The position numbers were made by a program, and so were the translations under genes. From an uncultured Nitrospiraceae bacterium (GTDB lineage: Bacteria; Nitrospirota; Thermodesulfovibrionia; Thermodesulfovibrionales; Dissulfurispiraceae): DNA of 64,000 nucleotides. Under the pieces are notes generated by a model. That model saw nothing but the letters and a program-made list of their open reading frames with translations. It made no database searches and had not been told where the DNA came from. Positions 36,061-43,750 of the stretch are shown here, one piece after another. Position 1 is the stretch's first letter; every line of letters starts with the position of its first letter. The stretch lies in the NCBI GenBank assembly GCA_903822005.1, contig CAIJNL010000014.1:62001-126000 (forward strand), read 5' to 3'.

Positions 36061-37787
36061 TGCTTTTCCTCTTTGTCAGCCAAAACGACCATGCCCTTAT
36101 CGTTCGTTTTGTCCATCGGCACCGTCAGATATGAGAGCGCCTGATTTGCGATGTCCCTGAATAACGGGCCGGCAACCAGGCCGCCATAGATCGAGCCTTT
36201 AGGTTCCTTTATAACGACCACCATCGCCAGTCTCGGATTGTCCGCCGGCACAAACCCGACAAATGAGGCGATATACCTGGTCTTGGAATACCTCTTTGTC
36301 TTTGGATCATATATCTGCGCCGTGCCTGTCTTGCCGGCAACACTATTGCCCTCTACCGCTGCCTTTACTGCTGTGCCGCCTTCTTCCGTGACAGTCTTCA
36401 GGATCTCCCTGAAAGTTGCTACGGTCGCCTCCGATATTATCCTCTCGGCCTTTGTCTCTGCTTTCATTATAAGCGCGCCGTCGGGGTCCCGTATCTCTTT
36501 CACAACATGCGGCGTAACCAGATACCCGCCATTGGCGACCACTGCGTAGGCCCTGACTATCTGGAGCGGCGTGACCCCTATCTCCTGACCTATGGCTATG
36601 GAACCTATGGACATGCCGGACCACTTGTCCGAATGGCGCAGCAGGCCTGATATCTCCCCCTGCAGATCAATGCCTGTCTTGTCTCCAAACCCGAATTTCT
36701 TTATATACTCATAAACCTTGTCCTTGCCGAGCATGAGAGCTGTCTTGATGGTGCCCACATTGGAAGACTTCTGGATTACCTCATGGAAAGAGAGCACCCC
36801 ATGCCTGTGGTCGTCCTTGATCCTCTTGCCGCCGACCTCCACAAACCCTGCGCTGCAATCAATACGAGTCCCGGACTTGACCGTCTTTTCTTCGAGGGCT
36901 GCAATGCCCACTACCACCTTGAAGGTCGACCCCGGTTCGAATACATCGGTAATGGCCCTGTTGCGCACCTCGTTCATATCAACATTAGACAGATCTGTCG
37001 GATTAAAGGTCGGCCTGTTGGCGAGCGCAAGTATCTCTCCGGTATATGGGTCCATCATGATGGCAGTCGCCGCCGAAGCCTTCCACTTGATCATCGCCGC
37101 ATCGAGGTTCTTCTCGAGTATATATTGCAGCCCTTCGTCAATGGTAAGCGTCACATTGTTTCCGCGAATCTCCCTGTTGGTGCCGGTCGATAGATGATTT
37201 CCCTTTGCATCGCGCGTCACAAGCTTGCTCTCTTCCTTTGACGATAGATATCTGTCGTAGCCGCCCTCAACACCCTCCACGCCTTTATTGTCGAGATTTA
37301 CAAACCCGACCACATGGGAGGCAAGCATTCCCTTGGGATATATCCTCTTCATCTCGGGGATCAGCCCGACACCTTTGAGTTTCAGGTCTCGTATCTGTCT
37401 TGCCTGCATGGTATCCATCTTTCGCTCGATCCAGCTGAAGCGCTTGTTTGTGACCAGCCTTGCGTAAATAGTCTTTTCATCTGCCTTTGTGGCAGCGGCA
37501 AGGGCGCGCGCAACATCGCCTGCTGACGAGATATCAGCCGGATTGCAGAAGATGGATTCTGTTTCGAGATTGATTGCGAGTTCCCTGCCCCTGCGGTCAT
37601 AGATAGTACCGCGCTTTACCGGGTTGATCTCTTTCCTGACCTGCTGGCCGCGGGCCTTGTGCAGGTACCAGTCATGATCAATCAGCATTATGTCGGCAAG
37701 ACGATAAAAGACGGCGAGGAAGCCGAAGGTCAGCATGCCCATTACAACGAGCGCCCTTATGCGTTGACTTTTGTTGATTGCTGCCAT
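36057..37787 (-). CDS. ftsI: Septal transpeptidase, class B PBP (FtsI/PBP3)
   Basis: The 576-residue protein has a short cytoplasmic N-terminus, one membrane helix (about 12-33), the class B dimerisation domain beginning RGTIYDRRGRELAIN, and the transpeptidase domain. Catalytic motifs are SxxK in EPGSTFKVV (near 287), SxN in SSNVGT and KTGTAQ (near 487). It crosslinks septal peptidoglycan together with FtsW. There is no C-terminal PASTA domain, so it is FtsI rather than SpoVD-like. Confidence 0.93.
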   Translation of the reverse strand: MAAINKSQRIRALVVMGMLTFGFLAVFYRLADIMLIDHDWYLHKARGQQVRKEINPVKRGTIYDRRGRELAINLETESIFCNPADISSAGDVARALAAATKADEKTIYARLVTNKRFSWIERKMDTMQARQIRDLKLKGVGLIPEMKRIYPKGMLASHVVGFVNLDNKGVEGVEGGYDRYLSSKEESKLVTRDAKGNHLSTGTNREIRGNNVTLTIDEGLQYILEKNLDAAMIKWKASAATAIMMDPYTGEILALANRPTFNPTDLSNVDMNEVRNRAITDVFEPGSTFKVVVGIAALEEKTVKSGTRIDCSAGFVEVGGKRIKDDHRHGVLSFHEVIQKSSNVGTIKTALMLGKDKVYEYIKKFGFGDKTGIDLQGEISGLLRHSDKWSGMSIGSIAIGQEIGVTPLQIVRAYAVVANGGYLVTPHVVKEIRDPDGALIMKAETKAERIISEATVATFREILKTVTEEGGTAVKAAVEGNSVAGKTGTAQIYDPKTKRYSKTRYIASFVGFVPADNPRLAMVVVIKEPKGSIYGGLVAGPLFRDIANQALSYLTVPMDKTNDKGMVVLADKEEKH

Positions 37788-37806
37788 CGGCCCCCTGCTT
37801 TAAGCT

Positions 37807-38133
37807 TTATTGTGCGTTATATGACACCCTCGAAGGGGCCTCATCTCCAGGCCCTTTCACGTAAACAACCTTCTTTCTCTCCGGGAATGAAAAACCGTAG
37901 CCCGCGAGGTCCGACTGCTCGACCCTGGTGAGGGCCATAAGCCCTGCCTTCTGGGCAACAAGCTCCTTCTGTTCCCTGAGCGCCTCGGTTTTTTTCTTTT
38001 CGAGTCCGCTCAGTTTATACTCGATATTTGTAACGCTGGACCTGAGCCATACAACTGAAAAGACGAGTATGACCAGCAGGACCAGAGAGAGAGCCTTCAG
38101 CACAGATACCGTTCTGTTATTTGTTGTCCTCAT
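37807..38133 (-). CDS. ftsL: FtsL-like divisome protein
   Basis: The 108-residue bitopic protein has a basic N-terminus, a membrane helix (about 12-30), then a coiled-coil-like segment (about 32-62). It sits between rsmH and the class B PBP, the standard ftsL position, and overlaps rsmH by 4 bp. FtsL proteins diverge strongly, so position and topology carry the call more than sequence. Confidence 0.85.
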   Translation of the reverse strand: MRTTNNRTVSVLKALSLVLLVILVFSVVWLRSSVTNIEYKLSGLEKKKTEALREQKELVAQKAGLMALTRVEQSDLAGYGFSFPERKKVVYVKGPGDEAPSRVSYNAQ

Positions 38134-39017
38134 AGCTTTTCAGCTCCCCTGAGTTTCGCGCTCCGCGACGCCGGATTTCTCAAGACCTCATCCCTGGCCG
38201 GGGCCAGTGGTTTTTTGGTTAATATTTTTATGCTTCCCTCTTTGCCCATCTCCCGGAATACGTTCTTTACGATCCGGTCTTCAAGCGAGTGATAAGCTAT
38301 GACGCAGTTTCTTCCGCCCGGCTTCAGTACTCCAAAGGCCGCTGACAGGCCCTTTCTGAGTTCATCGAGTTCAGAGTTTACCTCGATCCTTATTGCCTGG
38401 AACGTCCTTGTGGCCGGATGGGTCTTGCCCCTGCCGCCATAGGCCTGCAGTACAATGTCAGCAAGCTCCTTGCAGGTATTGACCGGCGATGCCTGCCTCG
38501 CGCCCACGATCCGTTTCGCTATCTTCCTGAAGTGCGGCTCTTCGCCGTACTCCGTCAATATCCTCTGGAGCTCCTTTTCGGAATAACGGTTGACGACTTC
38601 CCACGCGGACCGCCCATCGGAAGCATCCATCCTCATATCGAGCCTGGCATCCGACATGAAACTGAAGCCGCGTTCATGTTCCCTCAACTGGAGCATTGAG
38701 ACCCCCAAATCGAAAAGCAGTCCGTCAACCGCGTTAATACCGAGACCGGCGATAATCTCCCCGACCTCAGAAAAGCGTCCTTTCACCAGACGCACTCTCT
38801 CGTCCGTTAACCTCTCCGCAGCCCGGGAAAGGGCCGCGTCATCCCTGTCAATGCCTATAAGCTGTCCGTCCGGCCCGAGCTCTTCGAGCATGGTGGCCGA
38901 ATGACCGCCCAGCCCGACCGTCATATCAACATAAATGCCGTCCTGCCTTATGGCGAGCAGCCCGACAACCTCTGACAGCATGACCGGCAGATGGGCCGTC
39001 TGTCCGTTAGATGCCAT
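38130..39017 (-). CDS. rsmH: 16S rRNA (cytosine1402-N4)-methyltransferase RsmH
   Basis: The 295-residue SAM methyltransferase modifies C1402 of 16S rRNA. It shows YVDMTVGLGGHSATMLEEL, LFDLGVSMLQL, RGFSFMSDARLDMRMD and YHSLEDRIVKN, all RsmH signatures. I start at 39017 by family alignment; this ATG overlaps the mraZ end by 11 bp, and CGGAG lies unusually close to it. An in-frame ATG at 39050 would extend the protein by 11 residues. Confidence 0.94.
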   Translation of the reverse strand: MASNGQTAHLPVMLSEVVGLLAIRQDGIYVDMTVGLGGHSATMLEELGPDGQLIGIDRDDAALSRAAERLTDERVRLVKGRFSEVGEIIAGLGINAVDGLLFDLGVSMLQLREHERGFSFMSDARLDMRMDASDGRSAWEVVNRYSEKELQRILTEYGEEPHFRKIAKRIVGARQASPVNTCKELADIVLQAYGGRGKTHPATRTFQAIRIEVNSELDELRKGLSAAFGVLKPGGRNCVIAYHSLEDRIVKNVFREMGKEGSIKILTKKPLAPARDEVLRNPASRSAKLRGAEKL

Positions 39018-39465
39018 ACTCCGAGAGTTTCTGAGAGTAGGCATCCACATCGACCTTGTCAGGATCGGTTATATCGTCCCATCTCTTCTTGTCCCAGATC
39101 TCTATCCGGTCCATAAGGCCGACTATCACGATATCATCTGCTATCCCGGCATTCTGCCTCAGTTCATAAGGCACCATCACCCTGCCGTTCTTGTCCATCT
39201 CACAGCCTGCCGCAGCCGAAAATACGCGCCTCATGTAATACTGAATCGCCTTGTCCGTAGTAGGCTTGCCTTTGACTTTTTCCTCCAGTACGCCCCATTC
39301 GGCGTCCGGATATATATGAAGGCATTTGTCAAAGGCCGCGTTCGTAATATATATTTTGGGTGAGTCGTATTTTGCGGCAATAATCTCGCGTAAAGGAGAA
39401 GGAATTATGATCCTCCCCTTGGGGTCTAATGTGTAATAATATGTTCCTGTAAATGAGGCCATCAT
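39007..39465 (-). CDS. mraZ: Transcriptional regulator MraZ
   Basis: The 152-residue protein has two SpoVT/AbrB-like halves, YTLDPKGRIIIPSPLRE and CEMDKNGRVMVPYELRQNA, as in MraZ. MraZ is a DNA-binding ring protein that controls the dcw operon promoter. Two ATG codons stand in tandem (39465 and 39462). The apparent SD (GGTGG) is itself part of the MraZ box array at 39467-39492, which implies tight autoregulation. Confidence 0.95.
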   Translation of the reverse strand: MMASFTGTYYYTLDPKGRIIIPSPLREIIAAKYDSPKIYITNAAFDKCLHIYPDAEWGVLEEKVKGKPTTDKAIQYYMRRVFSAAAGCEMDKNGRVMVPYELRQNAGIADDIVIVGLMDRIEIWDKKRWDDITDPDKVDVDAYSQKLSEYGI

Positions 39466-39466
39466 T

Positions 39467-39492
39467 TACCACCTTCTACCACTTTATACCAC
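39467..39492 (-). promoter_or_regulatory. Triple MraZ operator
   Basis: On the minus strand GTGGTA occurs three times at exact 10-bp steps (39487-39492, 39477-39482, 39467-39472). GTGG-type repeats with about 10-bp period are the known MraZ target pattern. The boxes run from the predicted transcription start to the ribosome-binding site of mraZ. Confidence 0.9.
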
Positions 39493-39494
39493 TA

Positions 39495-39523
39495 ATGATA
39501 AAGGGTATTTGATGTCTTGTCAA
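39495..39523 (-). promoter_or_regulatory. Sigma-70 promoter of the dcw operon
   Basis: On the minus strand a perfect TTGACA (39518-39523) is followed after exactly 17 bp by TATCAT (39495-39500). The predicted start near 39488 falls inside the first MraZ box. Confidence 0.9.
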
Positions 39524-39808
39524 GAGGTTGACAGGTTATTTCATTATTTCCCATATAATGTGGTCTGAAAGCCACTTGGCATACTATATATTGATGCTTT
39601 GGTTCGGCTACAAATAGCAGCAAATAAAAAGCTGCTTATAAATCAATCGCAGAAGCCTCAGGGTTTAAAGTGGTTGATTATGGGTGAGAACAGGCAGGCG
39701 CCAAATATTGACAGCTTGCCGGCTGCAACATCGCTGCACCATGTGTTGCGAGTTATTACGCGCAATGCGTCAAATTATTCTTATGCGGGGACTGGAGGTT
39801 ACTAAACC
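39524..39808. other. Non-coding stretch left of the YoeB relic
   Basis: No gene with an SD or a recognisable family is seen. A 64-codon open frame exists at 39599-39805 but shows no known motif. The segment may be eroded sequence from the accessory island that begins here. Confidence 0.5.
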
Positions 39809-39949
39809 GTGGCAGGAATAGGCAAACCCGAGCCTTTAAAGTATCTTGCATCAGGAGTCTGGTCCCGGCGATTGACCCAGGAGCACAGGATCGTATATCT
39901 CGCGCAGAACAACAGGGTGGACTTCCTGCAGGCACGATATCATTATTAG
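39809..39949 (+). pseudogene. C-terminal relic of a YoeB/Txe-type toxin gene
   Basis: The frame encodes 46 residues, including [28 protein letters not shown] and the terminal QARYHY. These match the C-terminal half of YoeB-type mRNA interferases, including the usual WSRR, EHR and RYHY catalytic-end motifs. The N-terminal half and the YefM antitoxin are missing and there is no SD, so this is a fragment. Confidence 0.8.
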
Positions 39950-39980
39950 TTGAAGCAATTCAAATAATTCCCAGCTGCTA

Positions 39981-40397
39981 TCATTTCACAAGAGGCACTT
40001 TACATTTGTTTGCGGCAGCTCTTAGTTCTTTATCCTGCGTGGCGAGTGGTAATCCGAGCCTCATCGCAAGATCAAGGTAAGATGCATCATAGTTCGAAGG
40101 GCGATATTCCCGGGCAAGCGACAATATTTCCGTCAGCATCCTTTCGGGGCTTTCCTGCTCGACAATAATAGGAAGATTTTTTATAAATGATAAAATCCTT
40201 ATTACATCCGCCTTGCTGAGACAACCTTTCCTTTCGGTCGCCGCCAAAACATTGCCAACCTCTAAAGGCCAAATGGCTGGAACATATGCCGCAGATATTT
40301 CGAGTTTGCGAAGTACTGCCTCTGTAAGCAAGTTCGTCTGGTCCTGGAAACACCATGCGATAACAATCGAGTTATCAAGGACGAATTCCCTGGCCAT
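39981..40397 (-). CDS. VapC-type PIN-domain toxin
   Basis: The 138-residue protein has the PIN acidic set D8 (VLDNSIV), E46 (PLEVGNVL), D104 (YDASYLDLA) and D122 (TQDKEL). VapC proteins are Mg2+-dependent RNases that cut tRNA or rRNA. The ATG overlaps the last base of the antitoxin gene, as usual for such operons. All acidic residues are present, so it should be active. Confidence 0.9.
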   Translation of the reverse strand: MAREFVLDNSIVIAWCFQDQTNLLTEAVLRKLEISAAYVPAIWPLEVGNVLAATERKGCLSKADVIRILSFIKNLPIIVEQESPERMLTEILSLAREYRPSNYDASYLDLAMRLGLPLATQDKELRAAANKCKVPLVK

Positions 40398-40639
40398 CAG
40401 GCCCTGCCCTCATCAATCATCTCTTTTATCGACAGGCCTTTCAGGTTATGTGTGCGGCGGAATTGCTTTAACTGTTCAATAGTTTCATGCACAGGCTTTC
40501 TTTTAGGTGAGCCTTGAGGCTTCTGCAAAGTCGCCACGGGAACGCCGTGCTTAGTAATCATAATTTCTTCTCCTCTTGCCACACGCTCTAATAATTCGGA
40601 GAGATGTGTCTTGGCCTCATATGCGCCAACAGTTTTCAT
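40397..40639 (-). CDS. Phd/YefM-type antitoxin paired with the PIN toxin
   Basis: The 80-residue protein begins MKTVGAYEAKTHLSELLERV and continues EEIMITKHGVPVATL, the DNA-binding fold of Phd/YefM antitoxins. The C-terminal half (QLKQFRRTHNLKGLSIKEMI) is the expected toxin-neutralising segment. GGAGG precedes the ATG and tandem repeats lie upstream at 40657-40678. Confidence 0.9.
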   Translation of the reverse strand: MKTVGAYEAKTHLSELLERVARGEEIMITKHGVPVATLQKPQGSPKRKPVHETIEQLKQFRRTHNLKGLSIKEMIDEGRA

Positions 40640-40656
40640 TTAGCGCCTCCTTATAA

Positions 40657-40678
40657 ACTAGTCTGATACTAATCTGAT
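40657..40678 (-). promoter_or_regulatory. Tandem repeats upstream of the antitoxin gene, probable operator
   Basis: ACTAGTCTGAT and ACTAATCTGAT are adjacent 11-bp direct repeats with one mismatch (plus-strand reading). They lie 18-39 bp before the antitoxin start, where autorepression by the toxin-antitoxin complex is usual. Confidence 0.55.
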
Positions 40679-40808
40679 TGAATAGAAAAGCAAAAAGCAA
40701 CCACAGGCAAAAACCTTATCTGGGCTCCTTGTTGAATGGCTTTTTTTTGGGCAATTTCGAGGATTAAGTATGGTGTCCTCCAGAATTCTGAAAAGGCAAG
40801 AATCACTT

Positions 40809-41675
40809 TCAGCTTCTTGAGCGGCCTCTCTTTTTTTGCTCCAGTTGTGGCTTGGCAACGCCAGGTGGCAGGAAGTTCTCGCGTGTTACTACCTTTCTCC
40901 CTGTTTTTGCCTCCAGTTCTCGTCGCGCTTTCCTGGCAATACTACCGCCCTTTTTACCGGCGACCGTATTTTCTTCCATCCCGGTAGCGTCTATGCTTTC
41001 GGCTATTTGCCGCGTGGAAAGTTCAGCAAGGGCGGTAAAGATCAATTCCGCTTCGCTCATGTGGTCTCTGAGGTTCTGGGTTTTCAGTCCTTTTAATGTC
41101 TTATGCTTCTTCACTGATACACCGGACCACTCCTGATGAATAAGATTGGTCAATATCGCATATTCCTCTTCTTCTTTTATTTCATGGTCTTGCCAGTAAT
41201 CAGTCAGTTTGTTACGAGTTTCCTGCCCCATCATCCGCTGCTGAATCCACTTTTTGCTTCTTCCGTGCTGCTGCCAGTACTCCCGCGCCCTGTCCAGGGA
41301 CCGCGCCGGGTCTGCCATATCCTGCATCCGCTCATAGCCGACTTTAGCCAGCCAAAGCTTGATCGGTTCAGCCTTGGGACTTGGAACGGATTGTATGAGA
41401 CGAAGAAGAGTTTCGGAGTCCGCTGCATCAGTTAATCGTAATTTTCCATCTCCTGCCACCATTTTCAATTGGTGACAATTTGTCACCGTTTGACTGCCTT
41501 CAGCTTTCATGCGTTCTTTTAGTTTGTTCCAATATTTCCGCGCGGTTTTATGATCGGGATGCTGGACCAACACCTGAATAATATCCACTACCGAAAAATA
41601 CCAAGTTTCAGTCTCCGCGTCGTAATATCGGCGGATTCTGTGGCCTTCAAAAATTGCCAAGCTATTTTCTGTCAT
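40809..41675 (-). CDS. BRO-N protein with DinD-like C-terminal part
   Basis: The 288-residue protein starts with a BRO-N-like domain (about 1-110, IRRYYDAETETWYFSVVDII then WLAKVGYERMQDMADP, as in phage antirepressors). The C-terminal region has NLIHQEW, KTLKGLKTQNLRDHMSEAE and a Lys/Arg-rich end, which resembles the C-terminal part of DNA-damage-inducible protein DinD. It overlaps the truncated dinD frame upstream by 4 bp, with AGAGG as SD. Function is unknown; BRO-N domains bind DNA in known cases. Confidence 0.75.
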   Translation of the reverse strand: MTENSLAIFEGHRIRRYYDAETETWYFSVVDIIQVLVQHPDHKTARKYWNKLKERMKAEGSQTVTNCHQLKMVAGDGKLRLTDAADSETLLRLIQSVPSPKAEPIKLWLAKVGYERMQDMADPARSLDRAREYWQQHGRSKKWIQQRMMGQETRNKLTDYWQDHEIKEEEEYAILTNLIHQEWSGVSVKKHKTLKGLKTQNLRDHMSEAELIFTALAELSTRQIAESIDATGMEENTVAGKKGGSIARKARRELEAKTGRKVVTRENFLPPGVAKPQLEQKKRGRSRS

Positions 41676-41944
41676 AAACTCACCTCTTGCATGTTACCAA
41701 CCGCTCGTTCAGCGCCGAATCCGATATCGATCATTTTCCTGACGTCAGGATAATGATCAGCTGTTGAATGCCCGGATGATTGGCAGGCAATCTTTGCCTT
41801 GTCAATCACATTGGCGAAGTTCTCCCATTTCGTGTAGCCGAGCAGTCCCATCAGGTCGCGGGCAAAGCAGAACTCTTCACCGTCAATCTGGTGGGCATAA
41901 TCTTCAAAGTTCTTGTGCAACTGAGTAATGATTTCATTTTTCAT
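41672..41944 (-). pseudogene. dinD: Truncated dinD-like gene (N-terminal third only)
   Basis: The 90-residue frame matches the start of DinD: FEDYAHQIDGEEFCFARDLM, LGYTKWENFANVIDKAK and HYPDVRKMIDIGFGAER. Full-length DinD is about 270-280 residues (from memory). The frame ends exactly where the BRO-N gene begins (ATGA overlap). Either dinD lost its C-terminal part to a recombination event, or the pair works as a split protein. An SD (GGAGG) is present, so the fragment is probably translated. Confidence 0.7.
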
Positions 41945-42073
41945 GCAAAGCCCTCCTGAAGTCGCTTCCTATCCGCCTACCATCGAAGGAGCAGATTGTC
42001 ACCACTGATTTTCATCTACGACCCTACTTGTTATAATCAGCGAAGAGAATTTCGCATCCGCTGTCTTCTCGCG

Positions 42074-42700
42074 TTAGTTTTTCACATTCTCTTCTGTATA
42101 TGTCGCCAACTGGCTAGAAACTTTATCTAATTCTCTTATCCAGTTAGCGATTTCAGTATATTTTATCTCCGTGTTAAATAGCTCTATTCCATCACTTTTG
42201 ACCAATAAAGCATTGGCCTCTCCGTCGCCATGCTCACCTTTAATAAGCCTTTCGTCAAGATGCTGGATAGCATTTCGCAAACTTGTTACTCGCTTTTTTG
42301 TGTCACTGGACAACACGGAGAGATTTTTTTCAATAGTAGGAATATGTCGATCCCGCTTAATGCACTCTAAAAAGCGAATTGCTCTTTTAAGAGATGAAAT
42401 TATGGTTTCTAAATGTCCGGTTGCGACCAATAACGGGCCAAGAACATTGTTAGGCGTATTAACGAACTTCAATAAAGCAGCTCTGGCATATTTATACTCT
42501 ATTATTAGATGGTCTACTATTCGGATGTAGTTTTTAACTAATGCAGATGATTTTTTTCGTTTTGGGCCTCCGGCACGAAAAAAAACGTTTAGCATGTGTC
42601 CAAGGGTTCTAAACGCACATACATCCTTGATTTCGGGCATATCGCATGACCTTGGCGGCCATGTTTGAATTTTATCGTTCATTATTATATTCCAACTCAT
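42074..42700 (-). CDS. Hypothetical protein with HEPN-like RNAIQH motif
   Basis: The 208-residue protein is mostly helical and matches no family I know. Near residue 142 it contains LRNAIQHLDERLI, an R-x4-H pattern (R142, H147) with polar N143, as in HEPN ribonuclease domains. It lies in an island of toxin modules and decayed defence genes, which fits a HEPN role but does not prove it. The true start may be the second ATG at 42682. It has no signal peptide. Confidence 0.55.
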   Translation of the reverse strand: MSWNIIMNDKIQTWPPRSCDMPEIKDVCAFRTLGHMLNVFFRAGGPKRKKSSALVKNYIRIVDHLIIEYKYARAALLKFVNTPNNVLGPLLVATGHLETIISSLKRAIRFLECIKRDRHIPTIEKNLSVLSSDTKKRVTSLRNAIQHLDERLIKGEHGDGEANALLVKSDGIELFNTEIKYTEIANWIRELDKVSSQLATYTEENVKN

Positions 42701-42736
42701 TAACCAGAAGCCATCACATTATAAACATCGCTTTAA

Positions 42737-42943
42737 TTACCCTTCACCCTCAACAAGCCTTATCTCTTCCGGCGTGAGGTTATATAACTCAAAAACAAGC
42801 TGGTCGATCTGTTTGTCCGTTGCCGCAATCTGGTTGCATGCATAGCGGCGGACCTAGGTTTCGTTGTAATGGCCGGATTTATAGGATTCGCGATGCAGCT
42901 CGAACCGCTCAACAAGATCGTTGATCACTTTTGGCAAGCCCAT
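42737..42943 (-). pseudogene. Internally deleted type II restriction-modification gene relic
   Basis: From the ATG at 42943 the frame reads MGLPKVINDLVERFELHRES, YKSGHYNET, then an in-frame TAG, then VRR. The start resembles the N-terminus of Eco57I-like restriction-methyltransferases, in which NETQVRREF is usual; the TAG replaces the Gln codon. It then jumps in frame to QIAATDKQIDQLVFELYNLT and PEEIRLVEGEG, a typical C-terminus of the same enzyme class. About 68 codons remain of a gene normally close to a thousand. Both ends are kept, so this is an internal deletion plus a nonsense mutation. Confidence 0.75.
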
Positions 42944-42988
42944 CGGTCCTCACAGAGACATTATTTGAAATACCTACGTATTAAACCA

Positions 42989-43414
42989 TTACACTTTGAA
43001 AGTGTCAAGAAACTCCGCCGGGGATATTATCTTTACGTTTTTATATTTGGAAAGAACTAACAGGTCGTCGTCGCCGCTGACGAGCATTACGGCAGATGCA
43101 GAGAGAGCACATGAAAGAAATTTATCGTCATGCGGGTCACGGCATACCCCCTTTACCTGAACAGTAACATCAACTACATCAAAATAGCTTATACACTGTT
43201 CAACAAGAGTTGTGATTTCACCAGAGGTCAGCTCGAACTTCGGGTATGAAAGCACCCTCTGGAACTCATCAAAGGTTTCCTGCGAAAGCACAGGTATTAT
43301 CCGGCCACTCTCCCACAGATTAACTATAACGGCCAGTGGTCCGCTGAAAAGCAGCGCCGATACCAGCACATTAGTATCGAGGACAACTCTCAGGCCTTTC
43401 TTTCTCTCGCCCAT
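42989..43414 (-). CDS. PIN-domain toxin (TIGR00305-like family)
   Basis: The 141-residue protein has VVLDTNVLVSALLFSGP (D13), SQETFDEFQRVL, the RDPHDDKFLSCAL block (D96, D97) and LVSGDDDLL (D115-D117). These are the acidic residues of the PIN family of putative toxins. It overlaps the AbrB-type antitoxin gene by 25 bp. All metal ligands appear present. Confidence 0.88.
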   Translation of the reverse strand: MGERKKGLRVVLDTNVLVSALLFSGPLAVIVNLWESGRIIPVLSQETFDEFQRVLSYPKFELTSGEITTLVEQCISYFDVVDVTVQVKGVCRDPHDDKFLSCALSASAVMLVSGDDDLLVLSKYKNVKIISPAEFLDTFKV

Positions 43415-43629
43415 TTCACCGCATCACTCACATCAGCGCCTGTAATGCCAAGTTTTGCCATCTTTTCACGCACCGCGCTCAGCCCGTCGCCAGCCTGCAC
43501 TATCCTTACCGGTTTCAGAACAATAGTATTTCCCCTTACGGCCACGTCAAAATATTCGGTATCAGGGAATTCTGACACCACATCCTTTGGAAGGGTCAGC
43601 TGGTTTTTCGATGTCTTTTTCGCAAGCAT
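43390..43629 (-). CDS. AbrB/MazE-type antitoxin
   Basis: The 79-residue protein begins with a SpoVT/AbrB swapped-hairpin domain (KNQLTLPKDVVSEFPDTEYF, RGNTIVLKPV). A C-terminal helical tail follows (VREKMAKLGITGADVSDAVK) for toxin binding. An SD (GGAGG) precedes the ATG, and AAGG-TAT-CCTT (43649-43659) just upstream may be its operator. Confidence 0.87.
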   Translation of the reverse strand: MLAKKTSKNQLTLPKDVVSEFPDTEYFDVAVRGNTIVLKPVRIVQAGDGLSAVREKMAKLGITGADVSDAVKWARERKA

Positions 43630-43750
43630 ATCCTTACCTCCTTACTATAAGGATACCTTACAAATACTATTTTTTCAACTGCTGCACTGTAATGATTTAC
43701 ACACTTTCCCTATGGCTAAGCCTTTTAAAAAAGTTATGATATAAGAACTT

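Noticed and set aside
39599-39805. 68-codon plus-strand frame next to the YoeB relic
   Set aside because: No SD, no recognisable antitoxin or other motif, and it ends before the toxin fragment without coupling.
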